64,000 nt of DNA, from the NCBI GenBank assembly GCA_946122785.1, contig CAMGYJ010000006.1, forward strand, positions 68,759,676 through 68,823,675, read 5' to 3'. The position numbers and the translations under genes were made by a program. Shown piece after piece: positions 11,201 through 22,312 of the stretch (the first letter of the stretch is position 1; every line of letters begins with the position of its first letter). This stretch comes from Linum tenue. Taxonomy: Eukaryota; Streptophyta; Magnoliopsida; Malpighiales; Linaceae. The notes below the pieces were generated by a model, which saw only the letters and a list, made by a program, of their open reading frames with translations, had not been told where the DNA came from and did not search any database.

Positions 11201-13742
11201 CTGTTAACGGCCGGGCGATCATGCTGTACCCCTGCACAAACTTCCGATAATACCCGGTCAGACCCAGGAAGCCCCGCAACTCAGTCACCGTCGTAGGAAC
11301 CGGCCAGTCCACCATCACCTGAATTTTGGACTGGTTCACCTTCACACCCTGAGGAGTCACCATGTGACCCAAATACTCCACCTCCTGCACCCCGAACTCA
11401 CACTTGGATGACTTGATATAGTACCGATTTGCCCGCAGAATCTCGAACACTGCCTGCAAGTGAGCCAAGTGATCTGCCCAAGAAGGGCTGTAAATCAGGA
11501 TATCATCGAAGAAAACCAGAACGTACCGACGTAGGAGAGGCCGAAAGATCTCATTCATAGCCGCCTGGAAGGTGGAAGGCGCATTACACAACCCAAATGG
11601 CATCACCAGGTACTCATAGTGCCCGTTATGAGTGCGAAATGCTGTCTTATGGACATCCTCTTCCTGCATCCGGATCTGGTGATACCCCGCCCGCAGATCC
11701 AGCTTAGAAAAATAGCGGGACCCATGGAGCTCATCCAGCATATCATCCACTGTCTGAATGGGAAAGCGATCCTTCACTGTGGCCTCATTCAGAGCCCGAT
11801 AATCAGTGCAGAAGCGCCAGGTCCCATCCTTCTTTCTCACCAGCAACACAGGCGATGAGAACGGGCTGGTGCTTGGTCTGATCAAGCCCGTGATCAACAT
11901 CTCAGAGACCTGTCTCTCAATCTCCTCCTTCTGCGAATGCCCATATCTGTACGGTCTCACATTCACCGCCTCCACTCCATCTTTTAGCTGAATCTGATGA
12001 TCAACCAGTCGGTGAGGAGGTAAGGCGGTGGGAGTCTCGAATAAATCCGAGTAGTGTCCGAGCAGCTCCTGAAGCTCCGGATGCAGCGCCGGCGGCCCCC
12101 CTTTCTCGATTGGCCAACACAGAATGGCCAACTCGGCCTCGCCTTCCGGACCACATTCCTCGAATGGGATGGGTCCAACAACGGTGGTGAGGCCCTGCAA
12201 CTCCCAATCCTTATCCCTCCATTTGAAACGCATGGTCAACCTCTGCCAATCACTAGTCACAGGGCCCAAACTCTGTAACCATGGAATCCCCAAAATGATG
12301 TCGAATCCCTTGATTGGCAGTATATATAGATCGGTGGATATAGGCAGACCTTGAATTTCCAGAGAGATACCTCGAAGAACCCCTCCACAGCTCAGGGAAG
12401 AGCCATTCGCCACCTTCACCACAATGGAATCGGTGGCCACGGGAACCTGCTGCAGTTGCTTGGCGAATTCCTCGCCCACAAAATTCAAGGACGCGCCACT
12501 GTCGACCAGGGTGATGGCAAAACGATCCTCGATTCGAGCTCGGAAACGAAGAGTCCCCGGGGAGGCCCACCCCGCCACTGAGTGCAGCGAGAGACAGGGC
12601 TCGGGCGCTGGTGGCGCAGGAGCGGCGCTCGGCGAGGGAGAGACCGGCGGCGCAGGCGGCGCGGGGGCGGCCGGCTGGGGCAGGCGCGCGGCGGCGGTAG
12701 CTGCAGGGGCTGGTCGCGCGGCCTCCGGTTCAGCAGGCAGCCATCTGCGACCTATGCTGCGAGCTCTGTTTCGCAATTCTGCCCATGACAGGTCCGAGAG
12801 TTGGGAAGAACTCATTGACGATCGCAGGCTCTGATACCAGATGTAAGACACAAGAAAGGAGAATTGGGAATTTAGGGATTGAGAAGAGTAGAATTTAGGG
12901 ATTTGGAGAATTGGGGAAGAACAAGAGAGAGAATAGAGATTAGGGATTTGAGAATTTCTGATTATTATTCCTTAACTCCCAAAACTAATGAGATGCATCC
13001 TTAAGTAGCAGTAAACCGAAATAACATAAAATAACAAGTTTGCCACTCCTTCCCCCCCTTATGGCCGACTCGGCCCTCTCCCTCTCTAACCCGAGGCCGG
13101 CTCGGCCCTCTCCCTCTCTAACCCGAGGCCGGGTTTCCCACATTAGCATGTGAAATAAAATTCATTATTGAACATCTCCCGACAAATCGAGTTATTGAGC
13201 TCGCTGCAGCTTTGATTTTGTTCCAGTGACCGGATAGAATGAAACTTAATTTCATTTTTACACGGCTATTCTGGGTGTGGGGGGAAATTTCAGGACAAGT
13301 TCTATAATGACCAAACGAAGAACCTGTCGAAAGCTTCCATTGAGAAAGAGGTGATTGAAATTGCAGCTGTGGCTGTTGGGAAATCCCTCCATGCTCAGTT
13401 CCAAGCTGCATTCGGCGACACAAGAACTGATCTCAAGACAAGGGTGTCCTTTAAGGTGAAACTCTTTTTCTCTGAGCCACAAATCCTGTAAAAAAAATAA
13501 ACTCTCTGTTCGTGTGTGTCAGCTTGTTGGTGTTCATTTTCTGTTTGCAGTTCAGCACGTCGAGAGGTATTTATGGAACTCCGGCTTTCATAGTAAATGG
13601 GTTTGTGTTGCCTGGCGTTGGCTCTCCCATGGACTACAATGGCTGGCGAAAGATCATCGACCCACTGGTCGCCGCGGAGAAGGTTGAGGGCGACGAATAT
13701 GATTCGAAGAACTTTGAGAGAAGTGTTTATTTGTATAAATGA
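5237..13742 (+). CDS. Thioredoxin-fold (DsbA-like) secreted protein, copy 1
   Basis: Four exons: 5237-5499, 5606-5708, 13294-13455, 13551-13742 (720 bp, 239 aa). All junctions are GT-AG and the phases close. The N-terminus is a signal peptide (hydrophobic, ending near SNAQS), pointing to the secretory pathway. The thioredoxin-type active-site region reads FFDPVCSDSRDSW, so the usual CxxC is CSDS with a single Cys. A cis-Pro region GTPAFIVNGF follows in exon 4. By family (plant thioredoxin superfamily proteins with a DsbA/thioredoxin_4 fold) an oxidoreductase-like role is possible, but the single Cys argues against classical disulfide exchange, so I assign no substrate. Intron 2 is 7585 bp because two LTR retrotransposons entered it. 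The C-terminus (KVEGDEYDSKNFERSVYLYK) differs from copy 2. Exons remain open, so the gene may still work if the intron is spliced. Confidence 0.88.
5771..6038 (+). repeat. 5' LTR of the non-autonomous element
   Basis: Begins TGTTGCGG and ends ATTCTTCA immediately before the primer site. It contains a TATA-like TCTATATAAGC near 5856. Confidence 0.88.
6039..6050 (+). other. Primer-binding site (tRNA-iMet)
   Basis: TGGTATCAGAGC matches the complement of CCA plus the 3' acceptor strand of the initiator tRNA-Met whose gene is at 41000-41071 in this same window. Confidence 0.9.
7800..8015 (+). repeat. Internal repeats in the non-autonomous LTR element
   Basis: The phrase GGCATTCACGAT recurs three times (near 7804, 7889 and 7975), twice followed by AATGGTCGTCCCC. 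A second polypurine-like CTTGAGGGGGAGAATAGG lies at about 7998-8015. This suggests internal duplication of the region before the true polypurine tract. Confidence 0.6.
8267..8499 (+). repeat. 3' LTR of the non-autonomous element (3' end missing)
   Basis: Matches LTR1 from its first base through CCCTTGTCT, then diverges into intron sequence; 35 bp of the LTR are absent. Confidence 0.85.
8941..9244 (-). repeat. 3' LTR of the gypsy element
   Basis: 304 bp, nearly identical to 12842-13142 apart from a longer C run (10 versus 7) and two substitutions. It contains a short tandem duplication of the phrase GGCTCGGCCCTCTCCCTC. Confidence 0.93.
9220..12851 (-). pseudogene. gypsy pol polyprotein with chromodomain, frameshifted, no gag
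   Basis: Two overlapping minus ORFs (12851-11079 and 11187-9220) form pol. The first has a proline/alanine-rich N-terminus, retropepsin with LVDSGASLNF, and RT with FFDDILIYS. The second continues with RNase H (FVIEADASGRGIGAVL, IYTDHQSLKHL), the integrase zinc finger (GGHSGAERTL, CDTCQRVK), the integrase core (DFIVGLPPSGG, SDRDPVFLSRF, GQMEIVNKHLEQYL) and a C-terminal chromodomain (VLETRWTKKGG, ATWEESEVLRQRF), expected to steer integration by chromatin marks. The frame changes near 11100 between RT and RNase H. Capsid and nucleocapsid domains are missing, so the particle would have to come from a relative. Confidence 0.9.
12826..12839 (-). other. Primer-binding site (tRNA-iMet)
   Basis: Minus-strand TGGTATCAGAGCC starts three bases inside the 5' LTR boundary; it matches the tRNA-iMet 3' end over more bases than the site at 6039. 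Confidence 0.88.
12842..13142 (-). repeat. 5' LTR of the gypsy element
   Basis: 301 bp; pairs with 8941-9244 and abuts the TTAGC target duplication at 13143-13147. Confidence 0.93.
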
Positions 13743-13909
13743 ATCTTCTACTGATGTACAATAGTGCTGTAGAATTATAAAATAGGAAAGCTCAGTTATG
13801 GCCTATGGATCTCTCGGTTATGAAGAAAAGAAGATGTTATCTCCCGTATTTATCTATAGCAACAATAACTCAAGGGGGACGTTCCTATTCTATTGAATTG
13901 TTAAATATA

Positions 13910-15438
13910 GGCAAAATACACTTGTATAGCCAAAAACATGCACTTTGTGACAATAATAACCAAATTTTGAAAAATACACAAATATAGCCATGTTTTTAAA
14001 ACTTTATTGTCAAATTTAGCCATTTTCGTTACAAATTTTGACGGCGTTAAAGATGCCGTCAGTAATGTGGACGTGGCGCGGCGCTGACATGGACTCTCCC
14101 TAATTGACATGTCATCAACAACATGTTGAGATGGATGCCACCTCACCATCCACATCAACTGTCAATTGCCATGTCAGATTAAATTTTTATTGATTTTAGA
14201 GATTATTTATAAAACATAATTAATTGTTTTTTATTAATTATGAAACAAAAATCCAATTATACTTTGTCTTCAGTTGCTTGCCGCCGCTGCTTGACGATGT
14301 GCCGCTGCCGCCCTCTTCGTTACTGGCAGGCCATTGCGACCCACCGGAACAACACGGTGAATCATCGGCCCATAGAGCCTCTTCTCATGACTTTGAATCT
14401 CGATTCTCTCCTCTTTTTCATGAAATCGGATACACAAACACCACCAACACCAGATGCTGGTCCCTGCGCGAATGGGTCTCCGCGGCCAACTCCTCGCGTC
14501 GGATCGCGCATCTTTCCCGACACAACAGACAACGATGAACTGAGGAAGAAATAGGCTCCGTAATTAAGGAAATCGAGACAGAAGGGACTAGGTTTGAGAA
14601 GGCTTCGTCGGGAGATGCTTTGTCTCCTCGGGCTATTACAACTTTCCAGATCTCGTAACACCAGAGCTCAGAACTCTGCCTGCTTCAATGGCGGTTCCCA
14701 AAATTGATTTCGATTCAGAGCTTAGAGTTCTCCCTCTTTCTCACCTCGCCATACCAAAGCCACAAAACCCAAAAGAATCCATTCCATAGAAATTTGATTC
14801 CGACCTAGAAACCTCACTATTTCTCCCTTCTCCCTCTCGTACTCTTCTTCCTCTCTCCACCTCCCACTACCCAGTCGTAACGGCGGCTAAAGACGAAGGA
14901 AATTCAATTGACGAACTCAGGTCGTTCTCCCCATGGTCGGGATTTGAAATCGGTAGCGACGGAGCCCAGGAAGTTTCGATCCCGCTGGCCGCTGCTACAT
15001 GTGAGAAGGAAACCCAATCGTTGGCAGCGATTCTTCTTCAACCTCTATTGGGGAGCAAGTAAGCAAGGTATTCTTCTTCAATTGCTCTGCTCCATCTACT
15101 CATCCTTGCTCTCTTCGACGACTCTACTTAGGAGAAGGAAATTGAAGACGGAAAGGGAATGAAGTCGGAGATGACGAGCAATGAAAGAGGAAAAGACAAC
15201 TTTCCATGTTTGTTTTTTTGTTTTTCCATTAATTATAATAATATTAAAAGTTCTAATTCCATCTGTCATTGGGTTTGACAAAAAAAAAAGTGCCACGTCA
15301 TCAAACAGTATTAGTCCAGTCAGATCAGTAACATTGCTGTTAAACTTTTGGACGGAATGGCTATATCTGTGTATTTCTCAAAATTTGACTATGTTTGTCA
15401 CAAAGTGGATAATTATGGCTATGGAGATGTATTAAGCC
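13910..15438. mobile_element. Non-autonomous Mutator-like element with 9-bp TSD
   Basis: The element starts GGCAAAATACACTTG and ends with the reverse complement of GGCTTAATACATCTC. The imperfect terminal inverted repeats (about 100 bp) share phrases such as CACTTTGTGACAA and AAATACACA. The 9-bp sequence TTAAATATA flanks it on both sides (13901-13909 and 15439-15447), the target-duplication size of the Mutator superfamily. No transposase is present. The interior (about 14260-14700) is more GC-rich and CDS-like than its surroundings, so host sequence may have been captured (Pack-MULE style), but I do not recognise a gene. It lies just 3' of the first thioredoxin-like gene. Confidence 0.88.
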
Positions 15439-15447
15439 TTAAATATA

Positions 15448-15899
15448 TTATACCAACATAATAGGTAATTCATTTCGTCAGAAAAAAAAATTATAATATG
15501 TAATTCTTTTATACATGTCAAAAATTATAGTTAGAGAAAAATCAAATTACCTTATATGAAACTTCTTTTTTTATTCAACTGACCGAGCTCAAAACTGGTA
15601 TAACTAGCATAAACCCGTTCGCTATCGTTTCGCGTTGAGCGAGAACATGATATTTTAAAGATTGATAGTTTGAATTTTGACTGAAAAATAGAGAGCTAGT
15701 CATCTACAACTCCATGCAGTCAACACCTCGATGAACTTTAATAAGTGAGAAGGGTTATCAACAAGCAAATGATTATTATATTTAATCTTGCCTCTAGTTT
15801 GTATACTTTTTGTTTTGTTTTTCTTTTAAGTTCATCTTGATTCTCCTTTTTATGGATTTTCGAGATTGATGACAGGTTTGAGGAGGTTCAATTCATTTT
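15448..15899. other. Intergenic, nothing recognised
   Basis: AT-rich DNA without a supportable gene or delimited repeat. Confidence 0.4.
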
Positions 15900-16760
15900 G
15901 GCCGGGTCGAATTAGGTTGAATACCCATGAGTTTGGGTTCAATTTCAATCTCAACAAAAAAGGAGAAATTAACAAACACGAAAGCGGATAAAACTCGTTC
16001 ACAACCCAAAATTCCGCAACATCATGTTCAACTCTCTTTGATCAGCTTGAACCGAGTTTGTAACAAATTCATCACCGACCCGACCCGCAAATTACAAAAG
16101 AAAATAAAACTCACTCCGACTCGAAAAACTTATAAACACCGGGTTCAAGTCGTTTTGATCAGGTTGAATTAGCTAGCTTGGATACCCATAGGTTTGGGTT
16201 TCAACCAAAAGGAAAAAGATAAATAAAAAAGGACTAAAGCGGATAAACTCGCTTCCTACCAAAAACTCTACACACCGAGTTGAACTCGCATTGACTGGTT
16301 CGAACCGAGTTTTTAACAATTCACACTCGGTTCGACATGTCAATTCTAAAATAAGTTAAAACTCGCTTTGTATACAAAACTCGTCAGCACCGGGTCCGAG
16401 TTCAATTGTCATTCTCAACCAAAAGGAAAATGAGAAATAAAAATATTAAATAAAATAAAACTCGCACTCGATAAAAAAAACTCGTCAACACCGTGTTCAG
16501 CTCGCTTGGACCGGGTCGAAGCGAGTTTTTAACAAATTCACACTCGATCTAACCTATCAACTACAAAATCATATAAAACTCGCTCTCGATACAAAACTCG
16601 TCAGTACCATGGGTTTGAGTTCAATTATCATTCTCAAGGAAAGGAAAAAATAGAAATTTAAAAATACTAAAATCGAGTTGAAAGTGGATTTGACTTGGAC
16701 GTATTATGTTGGCTACCCATGAGTTTTAGTTCAATTGTCATGCTTAACTAAATGGAAAAA
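15900..16760. repeat. Degenerate tandem repeat, roughly 200-bp units
   Basis: The phrases 'taccca(t)(g/a)agtttgggtt', 'aaaactcg', 'acaaattcaca' and 'gaaccgagttt' return in the same order four or five times (near 15920, 16180, 16390, 16600, 16720). Units are diverged and of uneven length. There is no coding potential. Confidence 0.55.
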
Positions 16761-17963
16761 AGAGATAAGAAAATACTAAAGAATATGAAACTCAGTCTAG
16801 ATACCAAATTTGGCAACACAAAGCAGATTTGGTATGAATTTTTTATAGCAGTCTTGAGACACGGTGGATGGGTACAACTTAGGATTCCACTAAAAGTGTT
16901 TGGAGAAGGGTTGTGCATTATTGGGCGAATGCGAGGATTGTGTATAATAGATAAGGTATGGATCTTCGTTGGCAGTCGTGGCAAATGGTGGAAGAGGAGA
17001 ACTTATAATTTCTTCGATAGTGTTTCGATATGAGTAATTGTTGCAACAGAGAAAACAATGAACAATAGATGAAAACTTAGTGGTAATAGATGTAGACCCG
17101 ACGGACAGTAGATAAACACACATATAATAGAATAAGAGAGTGGGGTAAAAGAAGGATTTGAAACTTTTCCACTTATATTTGAAGGAGTTTGGGAGCCACT
17201 AATGAATAGTAACTCCAATGTTAGGCTTTTATATATTAAGTAATATATTAATATTAATTAATAGTATGTGAAGAGATTCTTTGAGTTGGATATTTGCAAT
17301 GAGTTTGAAGTTTTTTTTATTGAAGTTCGAAATTTGAACTCAAAGTTATTGCAGATGTTTTTTTTTCTTTAGTAGGTGTTTATTATTTACATCCAAAAAA
17401 ACACCAAAAAGCCAATAAATCATAGTTGTGTCATCTTTTTGAACGTTTATAGCTACTGTGTTGTTCAATATATTTTGAGATGATAAATCACTAATTGACT
17501 ATAGTCTAAAGGTGGACACATCAACTCAGAAACGAGAAATTTGTCTAATTATTTTTTATAAATAAATTATTTAATAATGAGTCAATTCAAATCATTTATT
17601 CAATCACAAACATTTGGAATTGACTAAATGTCAAAATAAATAAATTCAAAATTTCTCAAATCAAATTGATCTATTCAAAATTTTTACTAAACATAAGTCA
17701 ATTAGATCTAATTATCTCATAACTAAACAATTTAGTCAAATTGATTCCATTTTTCATCCAAATCACCTCTATGCAAAATTCATCACCTAATTGGCCTTCA
17801 AAACTTTCCTAAAGCCTTTAATAAAGTGATATCAGTATTATAAAAAATTTGTTTTATTTACCCTCTTCATACAACTACAAGCATAAAAAGTACCCTTACC
17901 AAAAAGATGAATGTATTTGGACACTCCAAAACCAATTTCGCCGCAAACCTATGTGAGAAGAAC
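16761..17963. other. Intergenic / upstream of second thioredoxin-like gene
   Basis: AT-rich. Short ORFs here look random. The region just before 17964 is the presumed promoter and 5' UTR of the second copy; I see no clear TATA box. Confidence 0.4.
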
Positions 17964-19257
17964 ATGGAGAAGCTCAATCTCTCTGCTTTGGCCTTCCTCT
18001 GCATCTTCCTCTCGAGTTCTCCGAACTGGATTACGATTCAAGCCCAGAGTTTGCCTCCAGCCAAGTTCGATGGGTTCCTCTACAGCAGCGGCCGGGTCGA
18101 CCCGGACGCCATTCTGATCGAAGCTTTCTTCGACCCAGTTTGCCCCGACAGCAGAGACTCCTGGCCTCCTCTCAAGCTAGCTCTCGATCACTACGGCCCT
18201 CGCGTCTCCCTCCGCCTCCATCTCCTCCCGTTGCCGTAAGTAATCATTTGATTTGAAGTTTTCTTTCCCAATTTTAGCTGAGGTTGCTGCTATGCCCACA
18301 AAGTGTTTGTTATAACTCCTCAAAGGGGTTTCAGGGCTTCTGATTTCTGGTTTTGGGTCCTCCGCAGGTACCATGACAACGCGTATGTTGCTTCTCGAGC
18401 CCTGCATATCGCCAATTTGTTGAATGCTTCCTCAACGTTCCCGTTAATGGAGCAATTCTTCAAGTATCAGGTAAGGGGGAAAATAGTGCAATTTGTGGTG
18501 AAAGTTGGGAGTTTTTATGCTTCTCTTGGAATTTGACCTCAATCCATGTCTAGATGTTCTGTATATTTATGCTCGGCCAATGACAAAACTGACTCAATAT
18601 TGTATTCGATCGGAAAATTGTTCGCTTGTTGTCCTGAAATGTTTCTATCCAGAGCTGATGGCTCACTCAGCCTTTGCTGTTGGGTCTACAAGTTCAAGAC
18701 TAGGAAAGAGTGTTGGCGTTGTCTCATGCCCATTGGTGAATGTTTATATTGCTGACTGATTTGGCTGCTTGAAACTCAGGAGAAGTTCTACAATGATCAG
18801 ACGATCAACTTGTCGAAAGCTTCGGTTGTGAAACAGGTGGTCGATTTCGCTACTCCAGCAGTTGGGAACTTCCTTCACTCCGAATTCGAAACTGCGTTCA
18901 ACGACAGAAGAACCGATCTCAAGACAAGGGTGTCCTTCAAGGTAAGCTCTCCACCCCTTTTCTTTTAAATCTCTTGTTCATCTTTAGGCAAGGCTTCCTC
19001 CGTCAAGGTCCTATTCGTAGATATAGGGTGAATTCCCGAACATGGAGTTAGCTCCTACAAATGATGAATGCTTCTTTTGTTGTGTGCAGTTTAGCGCATC
19101 TAGAGGAGTTTACGGTACACCAGCTTTCTATGTCAATGGGTTTGCGTTGCCCGACATCGGCTCTCCCCTTGATTACAACGGCTGGAGAAAGATCATCGAC
19201 CCACTGGTTTCCGCAAAGTTCGACAGCCGCCTCGATCTGCTGCATACCAAATTCTGA
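17964..19257 (+). CDS. Thioredoxin-fold (DsbA-like) secreted protein, copy 2
   Basis: Four exons: 17964-18235, 18368-18470, 18780-18941, 19090-19257 (705 bp, 234 aa), with the same phases and near-identical exon sizes as copy 1. I chose the ATG at 17964 because it starts a compact signal peptide (MEKLNLSALAFLCIFLSS); an ATG 57 bp upstream is in frame but adds a polar extension. The active-site region is FFDPVCPDSRDSWPPL (CPDS, single Cys). Exon 1 and exon 2 join across a split codon to give LPYHDNAYVASRAL. The cis-Pro segment GTPAFYVNGF is in exon 4. Introns are short, unlike copy 1, showing the ancestral layout. It is a head-to-tail duplicate of copy 1 and convergent with the Alba gene. Function beyond the fold is not assigned. 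Confidence 0.92.
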
Positions 19258-20112
19258 GACCCTCCGAATTTGAGATGAGATGCTTAGGCCTCTGATGCTG
19301 TTATTTTAACTTGAATAAATCAATAGCAGCCTTAAGAGTTCATATCTTCCTGTAGAGATCAGAAGCTATCGTCTTTTCTGTCTGTTTATAAGCTAAAAGT
19401 TGTTGTGTTATATGAACTGACGTTGTGAAGAGATGAAATTTGTTGCCAGTTTGCTGCAGCTTTCGCTGTGTCGATGGAGCTAGTGTATTGTCTGTTTACC
19501 TTATTACGAACGCATCTACCAAGCCCAAGAAACCATCAATCACATCCTTCTCGTTGCGCAGAACAGAGATCACTTCTACAACCCGTAGCCAGCAAAGCAC
19601 AGACACAGTTGATCGAATTTTGGCAAGATCGAATGAACATAAGGTCATACCCAGAAGAACTGAGTACAAGGATACAAGTGGGAGGAAAAGACACATGCTT
19701 TAGATCGCAGTTAACCTAAGAGTCGACCCAAAACAAGTTTGTTCAAACACAAAGGGAAATAATGAACAATAAAAGAATGCTTACCGTAACAACTTAAAAA
19801 GGGAGATTGTTACAGTGTTATTTGTTCAACCACAATCTAAAACGACCTAAAACACAACAAATTTCAAGACTACAAAGGATTAGTCTAAACTGTGGTTACA
19901 CATATATGGGAAGAAAATGTCCTAACAGTTAAACACAGAGAATCCCTAACTTGCCACCAAACCGGCAAACAAGCGCGCGACAGAATCCCAAAATTTTGGA
20001 AAGAACAAACAAAAAGCGGATAATAACGAGCTGATAAAAACATTGCCAGGAGAAGAAAACTGCATTCAAGAGGGAGACCAGAATCCCAGTTGAAGACCGT
20101 AACGTCTCATTA
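19258..20112. other. 3' regions between convergent genes
   Basis: Holds the 3' UTRs of the thioredoxin-like gene (+) and the Alba gene (-). ORFs of 65-90 codons here lack similarity or codon structure I can recognise. Confidence 0.5.
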
Positions 20113-22312
20113 TCAAGCAGCCGCCTGGATTGCTGGTCCATTCGATCTACCTCCACCACGGCCCCTTCCACGGTATCCACCTCTCCCACGGCCACGCCCT
20201 GAGAAGGAACCACGAAGAAAAATAAGTGTGAAATCATTCAGACCGGACATTACAAAAGATAGTAGAATAAGGTTACCGCGGGCTTGAGGAGGAGCATCAT
20301 AGAAGCCACCATCTTCCTGTTGTGGTTCAGCAGGAGGAGGACCATTATAGGCACCTCTACCACGGCCGCGGAATCCGCCACGTCCTCTACCCCGACCCCT
20401 ACCCCTGCCCCTGGAATAGCCTTGTTGGTCCCAACCACCATCTTCGTACTCACCAGACACATATCCATTCCCTGAAAAAGATTGGGACATAATTAATAAA
20501 AAAGCAATTCAATGAAATGGAAATGTCTCGAGATAAAATGCACAGTATACAATAAGCATTAGGGTGTTTGGTACTACCTCTGCCCCTTGACCTTCCCCTG
20601 CCACCACGACCTCTCCCTCGGCCATTAGGAGATCCCTCTGCCCAAGAAATTCAGGTAAGAAAATAAAGAGAGATAGAAACAGAAGAAGACTTGGAGGAAA
20701 ATATGAGGCGGTCGTACCTCCTCCTTCATATTCATAATCTGTTGAGGCTTTCACCTGGTCTTCAGGTAATGGGGGCTGATACCTGAATGGAACAGCAGCA
20801 TGTAAGAATAGATAGATACGAGTAGTAGCAAAATATGCCAAAAATGGGTACTATTAGTCACTTGAGAAACGACCACACCTAGGAGAAGGATCATCACCAA
20901 TAACCAGATGCAGTAAATTTTTTGCAACAATAGGAAACTGTTATAGCTTGGAGAAAAGCCAACCAAAGGCTGCAACATGTCCGAACAAACCAATCTGTCA
21001 ACTGAACAATGCATCTAGTACCTAATCAGTAACCCCAGATCCTAAAACCTCTCAATTTAGATTCCAAAACAGTAGAGAGATGGCTATACAATATGAATGG
21101 ATAGATATTTTTTGGAACCGGGCCTAAAAAGGGATACACATCACAAGTTTAAACAAAAAAACATTGTGATTTCCCAGCTACAATAAGCTCAAAATGAAAA
21201 GCATAAAAGGACTCACCAAACAGTTTGAAAAGATACATCACAGACACAAAACATTCCTTTGATCATAATCAATTAAACTCACCCAACAGAAGCTGTATCC
21301 AATTCCTTCTTGGAGAGCGTTATTGTAATCATTGACACATGCCTTGTAGTCTCCAAACTGCATAAGAATACGGGGTTGGAGGTCAAAAACCAATAAGGTC
21401 ATGGCAAAAAAAAAAAAAAAACCAATTCATGTTTGGGAAAGTATGTCCTTACGGAAGAAGTCCTTCCTCGAGGGGCTCCCAAGTATCTGTTATATCAGTG
21501 GACCCAATTGATGTGATTTGATGAAGACCAACGATCCTCCTCTGAATTACAAGTACAAAACACATGCCATCATTCTTTACTCCAACTTAGACAAGGCCAT
21601 GCAACTTACCTTAGCAATTAGTGAACTCAAGAACTGAATAACAAACCTTGATAAGTTCCACTATGGTCACGGTCTTATTGATGGCCCTTCCCATTGCCTT
21701 GAATACAATTTCATCTGCACCTTTCTCCTGCAGAAGGCATTGAGCACTGTTATTTAAGTCCCTCTTCACGTAATTTGTCACAAAAGAGCCGATTCATATC
21801 ATTCCCATATCGAAAAGCATCAGACAGGTGCTCACAAGGCTAAGTCGGCGCAGACTATTAATTAGTCAACAAATGTCATTTTGTCCACTAAACACAACTA
21901 TTAAGCCTAACAATTGAAGCTTCCAAACAGCTAGGCACTAAACAACCTTGACTATGGCGCCGCAACCTGTACTCCCTAATTCTCAGTAATTGTTCCATAA
22001 TACAAACTACTACACATTCAAATCCGAAAGGGCGGAACGCTTTCAAAACACGACGCAGAAGCAGAAAGCACAAACAGGCCAAACTTACACCGCACAACAG
22101 CCAAAAACAGAGCGGGAAAGCCAAACCAGAGACACTGGAAGAACAGACTGATGGTAAAAATTGGAGAAGCGTAAACGGCGAATCCATACTTGAAGCAGGC
22201 TCATGGCGTAGGAGATATAGCTGCGCATCCTTCCCTGGCTAGTAATTCGAATCTCGTTCTCATCGATAGGAGTCTCAGCTCTCGGCTTCTCAACTCTCTG
22301 GTACCGATCCAT
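20113..22312 (-). CDS. Alba-domain DNA/RNA-binding protein with RGG-rich tail
   Basis: Eight exons on the minus strand: 22312-22190, 21727-21647, 21541-21453, 21357-21283, 20782-20718, 20637-20578, 20471-20277, 20198-20113 (774 bp, 257 aa), all GT-AG and in phase. The protein starts MDRYQRVEKPRAETP and has the Alba fold in residues about 20-115 (NEIRITSQGRMRSYISYA, FKAMGRAINKTVTIVEL, GLHQITSIGSTDITDTWEPL, MITITLSKKELD). The C-terminal half is Gly/Arg-rich with many RGG/GRG repeats, typical of RNA binding. Plant Alba proteins bind RNA and DNA and act in mRNA translation/stability and R-loop control; which role applies here is not visible. It is convergent with the thioredoxin-like gene. Confidence 0.95.

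Larger units (their letters stand above)
8941..13142 (-). mobile_element. Ty3/gypsy chromovirus, gag-less copy with 5-bp TSD
   Basis: LTRs at 8941-9244 and 12842-13142 are flanked by the 5-bp target duplication TTAGC (8936-8940 and 13143-13147). Read on the minus strand, the LTR starts TGTGGGAAACCC and ends GTCTTACA. A primer site TGGTATCAGAGCC (minus, plus 12826-12838) follows the 5' LTR, and a purine tract GAAGGAGGAGGGGA (minus, near 9245-9258) precedes the 3' LTR. Order protease, RT, RNase H, integrase, then a chromodomain makes it a chromovirus. Gag is absent, giving a total of only 4.2 kb. The LTRs differ by two substitutions and a C-run length difference, so insertion is young. It sits in intron 2 of the thioredoxin-like gene, antisense to it. 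Confidence 0.93.

Noticed and set aside
9139..12834. Plus-strand ORFs rich in Gly/Arg/Pro over the gypsy region
   Set aside because: Antisense shadows of the minus-strand pol frames.
14240..14554. Two overlapping 104-codon ORFs inside the Mutator-like element
   Set aside because: No recognisable domain; kept only as a hint of captured sequence, not called as a gene.
19440..19719. ORFs of 83-87 codons after the second thioredoxin-like gene
   Set aside because: Lie in its 3' flank, have no family resemblance and overlap in different frames.
20090..20475. Plus-strand Pro-rich ORFs
   Set aside because: Shadow of the RGG-rich exons of the Alba gene.
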